A stretch of 64,000 nucleotides of DNA. Origin: CAVYGN01 sp964413265. Its GTDB lineage: Bacteria > Spirochaetota > Brevinematia > Brevinematales > JAOACQ01. The DNA lies in assembly GCA_964413265.1 (NCBI GenBank), contig CAYPRX010000013.1:62001-126000 (forward strand), in the 5' to 3' direction. Under the pieces are notes generated by a model. It worked only from the letters and a program-made list of their open reading frames with translations, did not search any database and was not told where the DNA came from. This document shows positions 56,199 to 63,620 of this stretch, piece by piece. A program made the translations under genes and the position numbers. Every line of letters starts with the position of its first letter. Within the stretch, counting starts at the first letter, position 1.

Positions 56199-57488
56199 AT
56201 GAAAAGGCTGTCTTACATTGAATTAAAAGATTATAAGAGAAGCATGAATGAAATTCCTCAGAAATATTTTGATGCAGTTTCTGAGATAATCCGAAATGTC
56301 AGGGAAAAAGGGGATATAGCCCTTATTGATTACGCTTCGAAATTCGACGGAACGGATGCTAGCAGCTATTCAATAAGTGCTACAGGCGAGGAAATTGAGC
56401 TGGCCGTAAAAGAAACAAGGGAAAAATATGCCGGAATCTTTTCATATTTTATGAATGCAGCGGCTAATATCCGGGAATTCCATAAAAAGGAGAGAGATGC
56501 CGGATTTTCTTACATAAAAAATGGCTCTCTCTACGGTCAGAAAGTCAGCCCTATAGACAGAGCAGGTCTTTATGTGCCGGGAGGAAGAGCTTTCTATCCT
56601 TCGACTGTACTGATGAATGTAATCCCTGCGAAGATAGCTGGAGTGCCTGAAATCTTCATTGCGACACCCCCGGGAAGAGACGGACGCATTAAAAATGCTC
56701 TGGCTGTGGCTTTAGCAGCTGAACTTGGTGTGACAGGAATATTTAAAACAGGGGGGGCGCAGGCCATTGCGGCCTTGGCATATGGAACACAGACCATTCC
56801 ATCTGTGTCGAAAATAGTGGGGCCTGGGAATATCTATGTGGCAGCCGCAAAGCTACTCGTCGCAGGCAATGTCGGCATAGATTCGATCGCCGGACCAACT
56901 GAGGTCGTTATTTTTGCGGATGAAACTGCCAATCCAAAGTGGGCTGCAGTCGATATGTGCGCCCAGGCTGAACATACCGGGGATAATACTGTGATTCTCA
57001 TTTCAGATTCTGAAAAGTTTATCAATGAAGCTGAAAGGGCTCTTGATAAAATTCTGCCATCGCTTAAAAGGAGGGATATGATTGAGAAATCACTTGAAAG
57101 CAGAGCTTTTGCAGTAGCGGTACAGAATTATAAGGAAGGTTTTGAAATTATAAATCGCATTGCCCCCGAACATGTTGAAGTTATGATCAGGATGGATGCA
57201 AAAGAAATTATCTCAAATATCCGGAATGCCGGTGCTTTATTTATAGGTAACTGGACCCCTGTTTCTTCGGGGGATTACTATGCGGGTCCCAACCATGTCA
57301 TCCCGACCAACGGTACAGCGGTTTTCTCTTCACCTCTAGGGGTTTATGATTTTGTAAAGAGGACGAGCTATCTTTCTCTCACAAGGGAATATATCATGGC
57401 AAACGGCAAGGAAATAAGCTCGATGGCCCAGTTCGAGGAACTTGATGCCCATGCGGCGTCGATCAATACGAGAATAGAATCCGAATAG
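56199..57488 (+). CDS. hisD: histidinol dehydrogenase
   Basis: 429 residues from ATG 56199, which has GAGG six nt upstream and gives the usual length; a longer frame from TTG 56136 adds 21 residues without support. Oxidises histidinol to histidine, the last pathway step. Zinc ligands seen as Gln and His in 'CAQAEHTGDNTV' near 245, Asp in 'SSGDYYAGPNHVIPT' near 352 and His near the C-terminus in 'ELDAHAASI'; 'GPGNIYVAAAKLLVAG' near 211 binds NAD. Solitary: no other his gene in the window. The 200 bp before it hold nothing recognised. Confidence 0.95.
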   Translation: MKRLSYIELKDYKRSMNEIPQKYFDAVSEIIRNVREKGDIALIDYASKFDGTDASSYSISATGEEIELAVKETREKYAGIFSYFMNAAANIREFHKKERDAGFSYIKNGSLYGQKVSPIDRAGLYVPGGRAFYPSTVLMNVIPAKIAGVPEIFIATPPGRDGRIKNALAVALAAELGVTGIFKTGGAQAIAALAYGTQTIPSVSKIVGPGNIYVAAAKLLVAGNVGIDSIAGPTEVVIFADETANPKWAAVDMCAQAEHTGDNTVILISDSEKFINEAERALDKILPSLKRRDMIEKSLESRAFAVAVQNYKEGFEIINRIAPEHVEVMIRMDAKEIISNIRNAGALFIGNWTPVSSGDYYAGPNHVIPTNGTAVFSSPLGVYDFVKRTSYLSLTREYIMANGKEISSMAQFEELDAHAASINTRIESE

Positions 57489-57521
57489 ATTATTCCTGTC
57501 AAATTATATAACAATAATAAA

Positions 57522-57550
57522 TTGACAAGCATCGTTTTTCATTTTAAAAT
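57522..57550 (+). promoter_or_regulatory. promoter of the 66-residue gene
   Basis: TTGACA at 57522-57527, 17-bp spacer, TAAAAT at 57545-57550, 48 bp before the ATG: a near-consensus promoter just after the hisD stop. Confidence 0.65.
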
Positions 57551-57597
57551 TAGAGCCTATGCTCGTTAATCCGGTATATGATACATAAGGAGGAATT

Positions 57598-57798
57598 ATG
57601 TTTAGGAAGATTACCGGTTTTGCAAAATCATGCGAGGAGGCTTTGCTTGAAAAGGAGTACTTGGCTTTAAGGCATGAAGTTCTCAAATATACCGATCCGT
57701 TAACACTTGACAGGCTTATATTGGAAAAGTTCAAAGAAGTATATAAATCTATAACTAATGGCAAGATAATTAAGGATAAAAAAAAACAAATTAAATAG
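57598..57798 (+). CDS. 66-residue protein of unknown function
   Basis: Own near-consensus promoter and a strong AAGGAGGA six nt before the ATG support a real, well-expressed gene. The product is helical and basic: 'FRKITGFAKSCEEALLEKEYLALRH' then 'DPLTLDRLILEKFKEV', ending in a Lys-rich tail (KDKKKQIK). One Cys (C11), no membrane segment. Not recognised. 101 bp before icd, which has its own possible promoter. Confidence 0.7.
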   Translation: MFRKITGFAKSCEEALLEKEYLALRHEVLKYTDPLTLDRLILEKFKEVYKSITNGKIIKDKKKQIK

Positions 57799-57840
57799 GC
57801 GCATTCAGTTTTTTCTGAACATCGTTTCCAGCTGTCAAAA

Positions 57841-57869
57841 TTGCATTTTACCCGCTTTATTATTAAAAT
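57841..57869 (+). promoter_or_regulatory. possible icd promoter
   Basis: TTGCAT at 57841-57846, 17-bp spacer, TAAAAT at 57864-57869, 30 bp before the icd ATG. Confidence 0.45.
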
Positions 57870-57899
57870 AGGAAATAACCTTTTTCTTCAGAGGTATTT

Positions 57900-59129
57900 A
57901 TGAATTATAAGCATATCAAGCTCCCCGCAGGCGGGCAAAAGATATCAATACAGAACGGATCTTTATACATACCGGACAATCCAATAATTCCATTTATTGA
58001 GGGTGACGGTACCGGACCGGATATCTGGAGAGCATCACGTGATGTTTTTGACGGTGCTGTCAGAAAGGCATACAAGGGAAAGAGAGAGATTTTCTGGATG
58101 GAGATTTTCGCAGGAGAAAAGGCGGAATTACTTTATGGTAATCATCTTCCGGATGAGACACTGGAAGCCATAAAAGAATATTTTATCGCAATCAAGGGGC
58201 CGCTTACTACACCTGTAGGCGGAGGGTTCAGGAGCCTTAACGTGACTCTCAGGCAGCTCCTCGATCTTTATGCATGCATCAGGCCAGTCAAATTTTATAG
58301 AGGCACCCCCTCACCGGTTAAAAATCCCGGAGAGGTAGACATGATAATTTTCAGGGAAAATACCGAAGACGTTTACAGCGGCATCGAGTGGCAGATGGGA
58401 TCGGCTGAGGCCGCGGCCGTAATTGACTTTTTAAAAAATACAATGAAAAAGGAGGTCAGGGAAGATTCAGGAGTAGGAGTAAAAACGATCAGCGAATTCT
58501 GCAGCAAGCGTATTGCAAGAAAAGCGCTGGAGTATGCGGTCAGGAACAGGAGAAAAAGCGTAACAATAGTCCACAAGGGAAATATTATGAAATATACAGA
58601 GGGAGCTTTCAAAAATTGGGTTTATGAAGTTGCAATCGGGGAATTCAGGAACAATGTTATACTCGAATCGGAAATATCAGGCCGGAACGGCAAAGATAAA
58701 ATTATTGTGAAGGACAGGATAGCCGACAGTATGTTTCAGCAGGTTCTTTTAAGACCTTTGGAGTATGATGTGATTGTAACAACGAATCTGAACGGCGATT
58801 ATCTTTCCGACTCGATCGCAGCTCAGGTCGGAGGTCTGGGAATGGCCCCTGGATCGAATATCGGTGAATACCATGCAGTTTTTGAGGCTACACATGGTAC
58901 AGCACCCAAGTACGCAAACCTGGATAAGGTCAACCCCAGTTCTGTTATCCTTTCAGGTGCTATGATGCTTGAATATATGGGATGGAATGAAGCAGGAGGG
59001 CTTATAAAAAATGCAATTGAAAAGACAATTATGGCAGGAACTGTAACTTTCGATTTGGCCAGGCAGATAGAAGGTTCGAGGGGGTTAAAAACCAGCGAAT
59101 TCGCGAAAGAGATCCTGAAAAACATGTAA
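57900..59129 (+). CDS. icd: isocitrate dehydrogenase, NADP type
   Basis: 409 residues, near the E. coli length (416). Decarboxylates isocitrate to 2-oxoglutarate in the TCA cycle. 'IPFIEGDGTGPDIW' near 31, substrate Ser and Arg in 'GGFRSLNVTLRQLLDLYACIRPV' region near 109-130, 'FRENTEDVYSGIEW' near 151, 'VTTNLNGDYLSD' with the metal Asp near 298, and 'HGTAPKYANLDKVNPSSV' near 328. The Lys-Tyr pair in that last motif is the NADP-selecting pair of E. coli Icd. GAGG precedes the ATG. Confidence 0.95.
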   Translation: MNYKHIKLPAGGQKISIQNGSLYIPDNPIIPFIEGDGTGPDIWRASRDVFDGAVRKAYKGKREIFWMEIFAGEKAELLYGNHLPDETLEAIKEYFIAIKGPLTTPVGGGFRSLNVTLRQLLDLYACIRPVKFYRGTPSPVKNPGEVDMIIFRENTEDVYSGIEWQMGSAEAAAVIDFLKNTMKKEVREDSGVGVKTISEFCSKRIARKALEYAVRNRRKSVTIVHKGNIMKYTEGAFKNWVYEVAIGEFRNNVILESEISGRNGKDKIIVKDRIADSMFQQVLLRPLEYDVIVTTNLNGDYLSDSIAAQVGGLGMAPGSNIGEYHAVFEATHGTAPKYANLDKVNPSSVILSGAMMLEYMGWNEAGGLIKNAIEKTIMAGTVTFDLARQIEGSRGLKTSEFAKEILKNM

Positions 59130-59166
59130 GTTTGATATTAAAAGCCATCTTAAATAATATAAAACT

Positions 59167-60561
59167 ATGATAGCGAATCTTTTTTTTAACAAAAACTTCA
59201 GCACAGCGGGACATAAAATTATTTCGAACATACCTCCCGGCAATATTGATCATGCGATTAGGATTTTCTGTAAACAGGATTCAATAGACAGCGGCGCAAC
59301 GCTAAGACTGACAAGCAGTTCTGTTGTAAACCTTGAATCACTGCAAGTACTCCTGACGGGGGAAATTGAAAACTATAAGATTCTGACACTTATCAGCGGT
59401 AAAAAGGTTTTCCTTCAGTTGAAACCGTCATCTTCCGGCGAAGCAGGCAATAAGTTCCTCGATCTTCAGTTTGAATATTTAAGACAGGTATCATTTTCCG
59501 GTTCACTTTATCTGTCTGAAAAGAATTTAAAGCATGTGTTCAAAATACTTGGACATCCCATAGATGATCTTGATGATTTTATTGATGAAAACCATATCCA
59601 AGCTCTTGAAAAGATCATCTACAGGAAAATCTCCGGGCCTCCTCCAAATTTCTCTGATTCGATCTTACTTGTGCCGGACAGGGACCTTCAGATGCTGCTG
59701 AACAATATCCTGCATAAGAACATTGCTTCAGCCGATATGCTCGCCTCATATATATATGGCCTGGGAGACGGAGGTCAGATACTATTGGACAATCTTTCTA
59801 AGTCTGTAAGAGCTTATGTTATGGGAAAAATAAAATTAGCCCGTTTAAAGTCTACATACCGCTGGGCAGAAGAAGTCAAGTATATTATTCATAGAAATTT
59901 ATACACCGCCGCAAAGGAGCTTGAAATCAGCATAAAAGGGCTGGAAGCTCTGGATTTTATATCAAGGAGCTTCGAGATAAATGTTGCAAAACACCTGCTT
60001 CAGGTAAAAAGCGTCTCGGAATGGCTATCAGATTTTGACAGGGAATCCCGTATTCAAACAATACTTTCGGAAATAAGAAGAAAAGTCCTCACAGAGGCGC
60101 TGACGTTCGAAGAATGGGAGAATGTTTCAGGCATCTTTAAAAAATATATTTCTAAGGAAGGGGTGGAACTTTTAAGAGAGGACGTTGAGTTCTCAAGGTC
60201 AGTTCCTCAGGAAAAAAGGTTCCTTTCACTGGCGAAATTTTACAGAAAAGTTAAAGATATAACATATACACCACTTGTCGGAGAGATGGATTTCGAGAAA
60301 GAAGTAATGGGGAAAATATCCGGAGGGGGTGAAGTTGATCTCATTGTAGATGAAATCGGTTTTGCGAAAGCGGTTTTTGCTCTGAAAAATATGCCGCCTG
60401 GATGGGTAAACTCAATATTGTCGGGTCCTCTTCTGAACATTTATGAGGATGTACTGGAGAGAAAGATGAAAATAAATAAATATGAGGATTACCGTATAGC
60501 AGAATGCAGGAGGGAATTTCTCAAGACCCTCCTCATCCTCTGTGATGAGGATAAAATCTGA
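59167..60561 (+). CDS. FliG-like helical protein
   Basis: 464 residues, soluble and mostly helical. At least two segments follow the FliG middle/C-terminal pattern: 'LLVPDRDLQMLLNNILHKNIASADMLASYIYGL' with 'QILLDNLSKSVRAYVMGKIK' near 185-225, and 'VDLIVDEIGFAKAVFALKNMPPGWVNSILSGPLLNIYEDVLERK' region near 395-440. In FliG such units read 'LALALKGA...ILSNMSKRAAE'. It is longer than FliG (about 340) and lacks its N-terminal domain signature, so it is a divergent paralogue at best. No other flagellar gene is near; 38 nt after icd. Function unknown. Confidence 0.45.
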   Translation: MIANLFFNKNFSTAGHKIISNIPPGNIDHAIRIFCKQDSIDSGATLRLTSSSVVNLESLQVLLTGEIENYKILTLISGKKVFLQLKPSSSGEAGNKFLDLQFEYLRQVSFSGSLYLSEKNLKHVFKILGHPIDDLDDFIDENHIQALEKIIYRKISGPPPNFSDSILLVPDRDLQMLLNNILHKNIASADMLASYIYGLGDGGQILLDNLSKSVRAYVMGKIKLARLKSTYRWAEEVKYIIHRNLYTAAKELEISIKGLEALDFISRSFEINVAKHLLQVKSVSEWLSDFDRESRIQTILSEIRRKVLTEALTFEEWENVSGIFKKYISKEGVELLREDVEFSRSVPQEKRFLSLAKFYRKVKDITYTPLVGEMDFEKEVMGKISGGGEVDLIVDEIGFAKAVFALKNMPPGWVNSILSGPLLNIYEDVLERKMKINKYEDYRIAECRREFLKTLLILCDEDKI

Positions 60562-60587
60562 AGAAAAATTTCCGTACCCCGTAACAC

Positions 60588-60616
60588 TTGACGTTTTTTG
60601 TTTTTTTTATTAAATT
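60588..60616 (+). promoter_or_regulatory. promoter of groES
   Basis: TTGACG at 60588-60593, 17-bp T-rich spacer, TAAATT at 60611-60616, 33 bp before the ATG. No CIRCE-type inverted repeat was found. Confidence 0.6.
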
Positions 60617-60648
60617 ATTCTTTAAAATAAAAAAAATTGGAGGAAATA

Positions 60649-60942
60649 ATGAAAGTTAAACCTTTGAGTAACAAAGTATTGATCAGGGTAAAAGAAAGCG
60701 AAGAAATAACAAAAGGCGGAATTTATATCCCCCAAACAGCTCAGGAAAAGACACAGGCCGGAATCGTAGAAGCGGTAGGACCGGGAAAGACAAACGATAA
60801 GGGCGAATTGATACCCGTAGGGGTTAAGCCCAAGGATGAAATTATTTTCGATAAGTATGCAGGAACCCAGATAAAGATCGATGGTTCCGATTTTCTTATT
60901 ATATCATCTGATGACATACTTGCAGTGGTAACAGAAAAATAA
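60649..60942 (+). CDS. groES: co-chaperonin GroES
   Basis: 97 residues from ATG 60649 (GGAGG five nt upstream). Forms the heptameric lid of the GroEL chamber. 'VKPLSNKVLIRVKESEE' at 2-18, the mobile loop 'TKGGIYIPQTAQEKTQAGIVEAVG' region near 22-45, and 'EIIFDKYAGTQIKIDGSDFLIISSDDILAVV' type C-terminus. Unusually, no groEL follows: a terminator lies 23 nt after the stop and the next gene is on the other strand. Confidence 0.97.
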   Translation: MKVKPLSNKVLIRVKESEEITKGGIYIPQTAQEKTQAGIVEAVGPGKTNDKGELIPVGVKPKDEIIFDKYAGTQIKIDGSDFLIISSDDILAVVTEK

Positions 60943-60964
60943 GAAGTTTGAAAAACCTTATACG

Positions 60965-60993
60965 CCCCGTTCATTAATTGAACGGGGTTTTTT
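60965..60993 (+). terminator. rho-independent terminator of groES
   Basis: Perfect 9-bp stem CCCCGTTCA / TGAACGGGG (60965-60973 with 60979-60987), 5-nt loop TTAAT, then six T's. It closes groES as a single-gene transcript and separates it from the convergent glycosyltransferase. Confidence 0.92.
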
Positions 60994-61000
60994 ATGCATT

Positions 61001-62737
61001 TTACAATTTATCGAAAAGGCTTGAGAGAAAACTTACTCCATAGAGGATCTGCAGATAGACGAGGTATATGAAACCCTTAGGTCCATCTATGAAACCAAAA
61101 AATAATATCCTTGAGAAAAGCATAAAAAAATAGTATAAGATCAAGGGTACAGCGAAAAGGATATTGTGAAAATAAACCGGGATGACAATTTCAGCCGATA
61201 TGAATAGAAGTAATATAATGGATAGGATATAAAAATTGTCTCTGATTCCAGTAAGCCCCAGGGTCCGGTTTTTTCTGAACTGATGGGCCCTTTTGCGGGA
61301 ACTTACCCTTATATAATCTATCAGTTCTCCAGGATTCTCGGGAAATTTTTTGTAGAGTATTATATCAGGGCTGTATGTGATCTTTCTGCCATAACTCCTG
61401 ACCTGGCTTCCTAGGCTGTATTCTAATTTTGTTCCGGGATCGCCGCCCAATTTCTCAACACTCAGGCACTCTTTTTTAATGAAAAGGCCGTTAAGCTGTA
61501 GTTCGACTACTTCCTTATAATTCAATGGTTTATAGCGATATGTAAGGTTAAGGTTAAGAAAAAAGCTTGACAGTACGGAAAAGGAAAATATTTCAAACAT
61601 AGTATGATCAGGTCTGGGAGTTACATAGCCGCCCGTGCTTCCGACATCAGGCAGTGACAGTATCCTGCCGGCAGAAAAAAGAAATCTCTCATCGGGAAAA
61701 CATTCCAGTGTTGAAAATATTATGATATCATCCCTGATCAAATCCTTGTCGTATGCAGTTTTCAGGCGCAAATTGAAATCTTCTTCCGTTGAACGGCAGA
61801 AGATGAGGCGGGGGTTTTTTACACCCATATCGCTCTTCCCTATCAACACTATCCTGAAATCTTCGTACATTATCTTTAAAAAATGCTCCAGGCATTTTTT
61901 TTCATATTGATCGTATTTTTCAGGGAAAAGAACAATCGTATACGAATATTTCCTGTTTTCACCCATTGGCCTGTCATAAAAGTTCAGGAAAAAGTTTCTG
62001 AAAAATATAGAAAGGGTATCAACAAGAGTTTTTAGCGCGGTTTCAAGCCCTATATTGCCGAAGCTTTTACGGCTGTACCTTAATTCTATTGGAGCCGGAA
62101 CTATCTTTTTCTTTCTTTTAATTAAAATTATCAGAAGTTCAATATCGAAAGCGAATTTTTTTACAAGTACTTTTGGCAAAGACAATTCCAGCGCTTCTCT
62201 CTTAAACAGCTTTATTCCAGTTTGAGAGTCCATAATGGGCAGACCGAATAAAAATTTGATAATAAAATAGTAGGTTAAACTGATGATTTTCCTTGATAGA
62301 GGATAGTCAATCACAGAGTCGGGATGAAGTTTACTTCCTATTACGGCATCGGCGTTCTTCTTTACCATTTCATTAAAAAAATTCGGTACATGCCATGGCG
62401 AAAGCTCGAGGTCTGAGTCAAGGAAAAGAACATAATCCCCTGTTGAATATTCATAACCTGTTTTAAGAGCCCAGCCTTTTCCGAAATTACTCATATTCCG
62501 GACTATACGAACCCTGATGTTTCCGGTAAACTCACCTGCCAATAGTCCGTAAGAATTATCCTTAGAGCCGTCATCGATCAGGATGATCTCAAATTCCAGT
62601 CCCATATCCTCAAGATCCTTAATTACCTGATAGGTGTTTTTGACGATTATTTTTTCCTCGTTAAGAAAAGGGATGAGGACTGACATTTTTTTGTTTTTAA
62701 CTTCTTCAGGAACAGGACGTCTTTCCAATGGATGCAT
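61001..62737 (-). CDS. two-part glycosyltransferase with C-terminal membrane helices
   Basis: 578 residues. Residues about 18-235 are a GT-A family 2 domain of dolichyl-phosphate-mannose-synthase type: 'SVLIPFLNEEKIIVKN', 'IILIDDGSKDNSYGLL', 'DYVLFLDSDLELSPW' and 'VIGSKLHPDS'. Residues about 255-480 resemble a second, divergent glycosyltransferase module ('YTIVLFPEKYDQYEKKCLEHFLKIM', 'IIFSTLECFPDERFLFSAGRIL', 'GSTGGYVTP'). The last 80 residues hold about three membrane segments. CGGAG precedes the ATG. Likely acts on a lipid-linked sugar at the inner membrane; acceptor unknown. Confidence 0.82.
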   Translation of the reverse strand: MHPLERRPVPEEVKNKKMSVLIPFLNEEKIIVKNTYQVIKDLEDMGLEFEIILIDDGSKDNSYGLLAGEFTGNIRVRIVRNMSNFGKGWALKTGYEYSTGDYVLFLDSDLELSPWHVPNFFNEMVKKNADAVIGSKLHPDSVIDYPLSRKIISLTYYFIIKFLFGLPIMDSQTGIKLFKREALELSLPKVLVKKFAFDIELLIILIKRKKKIVPAPIELRYSRKSFGNIGLETALKTLVDTLSIFFRNFFLNFYDRPMGENRKYSYTIVLFPEKYDQYEKKCLEHFLKIMYEDFRIVLIGKSDMGVKNPRLIFCRSTEEDFNLRLKTAYDKDLIRDDIIIFSTLECFPDERFLFSAGRILSLPDVGSTGGYVTPRPDHTMFEIFSFSVLSSFFLNLNLTYRYKPLNYKEVVELQLNGLFIKKECLSVEKLGGDPGTKLEYSLGSQVRSYGRKITYSPDIILYKKFPENPGELIDYIRVSSRKRAHQFRKNRTLGLTGIRDNFYILSIILLLFISAEIVIPVYFHNILFAVPLILYYFFMLFSRILFFGFIDGPKGFIYLVYLQILYGVSFLSSLFDKL

Positions 62738-62813
62738 AAAAACTCCGTCTTCCCGACATTATAATTTTAGGCAGAGTGGAAGTCAAATGGAAATATATGG
62801 GCCAGAGTTGAAT

Positions 62814-62849
62814 AAATTTGTAAAGTTGTCTTGACAACTTTACAAATTT
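62814..62849 (+). promoter_or_regulatory. 36-bp perfect palindromic operator
   Basis: Arms AAATTTGTAAAGTTGTC (62814-62830) and its exact reverse complement (62833-62849) flank a 2-nt TT centre: seventeen of seventeen bases pair. It covers the -35 box and most of the spacer of the promoter below, 37 bp before gntR. The inner GTTGTC/GACAAC is GT-N-AC-like, as GntR-family dimers prefer. It is AT-rich with no T-run after it, so it is an operator rather than a terminator. Confidence 0.85.
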
Positions 62850-62859
62850 CATTTATAAT
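62831..62859 (+). promoter_or_regulatory. full-consensus sigma70 promoter of gntR-trpB
   Basis: TTGACA at 62831-62836, exactly 17 bp, TATAAT at 62854-62859: twelve of twelve consensus bases. The -35 box lies in the centre of the palindrome, so a bound dimer would block polymerase. Confidence 0.9.
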
Positions 62860-62885
62860 CTTTCATACTATTCCGGAGGTTTTAC

Positions 62886-63620
62886 ATGGTTGACCATAAT
62901 TCGCCGATTCCGCTTTATTTTCAGCTGGCCCGCGACATCCAGGAAATGATAGATTCAGGTGAATTGAAAAGGGGGGAGCGGGTCCCTTCCGAGATATCCC
63001 TTTCCGGGAGTTACAGGGTCGGGCGTCCGACTGTCAGACAGGCTCTCGATCTGCTGCAGAGAAAGGGACTTATATTAAAAAGAAAGGGTTCAGGAACATT
63101 TGTCAGGGAAGTCCCCAAGGCAGTGAGTCTGTTTTCACTTGCTGGTACCAGTGCCGCTTTCATGAAAGAAGGCATAAAGGTAATCAGGAACATGATAAGG
63201 GAACTGGAATTGATTGTTCCTGAAGATATTTCAAATCCGCTCAAAGGATTAAAAGTTTTTCATCTGTCAAGGCTGAATACTGTTGAAGGTACACCGGTAC
63301 TTCTTGAGGAAATATTCATGAATTCTGATATTTTCAAGGGCATTGAAAAATTCGATCTCGGAAAAAATTCTCTTTCAGCCGTGATAGAAAATGAATTTTA
63401 CATGAAACCTGAGGGAGGAAGACAGAGTTTTGGTGTCAAACTATGCAGATCGGGAGAGGCCCTTCTTCTTGGACTTGGAAGGAACAAGCCAGTTCTTTCG
63501 GTAAAAAGGGAACTTTATTTTAGACAGAACAGAAAGGCATTTTATTCAGAAATTTTATGCAGAACTGACAAATTTGTTTTTTATCAGGATCTTGGAGTAC
63601 AGGGAGAAATTTATGAGTAG
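62886..63620 (+). CDS. GntR-family (HutC-type) transcriptional regulator
   Basis: 244 residues. The N-terminal winged helix at 5-75 has 'PIPLYFQLARDIQEMIDSGEL', 'GERVPSEISLSGSYRVGRPTVRQALDLLQRKGLI' region and 'KRKGSGTFV', the HutC/FarR-subfamily signature. The C-terminal ligand domain (UTRA type, about 90-240) includes 'LSRLNTVEGTPVLLEEIFMN' and 'LSVKRELYFRQNRKAFYSEILCRTDKF'. Probably represses its own promoter through the palindrome 37 bp upstream. GGAGG precedes the ATG. Its 3' end overlaps trpB by 8 nt, so tryptophan synthesis or a related step is under its control by inference. Confidence 0.92.
   Translation: MVDHNSPIPLYFQLARDIQEMIDSGELKRGERVPSEISLSGSYRVGRPTVRQALDLLQRKGLILKRKGSGTFVREVPKAVSLFSLAGTSAAFMKEGIKVIRNMIRELELIVPEDISNPLKGLKVFHLSRLNTVEGTPVLLEEIFMNSDIFKGIEKFDLGKNSLSAVIENEFYMKPEGGRQSFGVKLCRSGEALLLGLGRNKPVLSVKRELYFRQNRKAFYSEILCRTDKFVFYQDLGVQGEIYE

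Noticed and set aside
57806..57825. TTCAG-TTTTTT-CTGAA hairpin after the 66-residue gene
   Set aside because: Five weak base pairs with the T-run in the loop, not after the stem, so not a rho-independent terminator.
60588..60648. CIRCE-type heat-shock operator before groES
   Set aside because: No TTAGCACTC / GAGTGCTAA repeat or close variant is present; only a sigma70-like promoter is visible.
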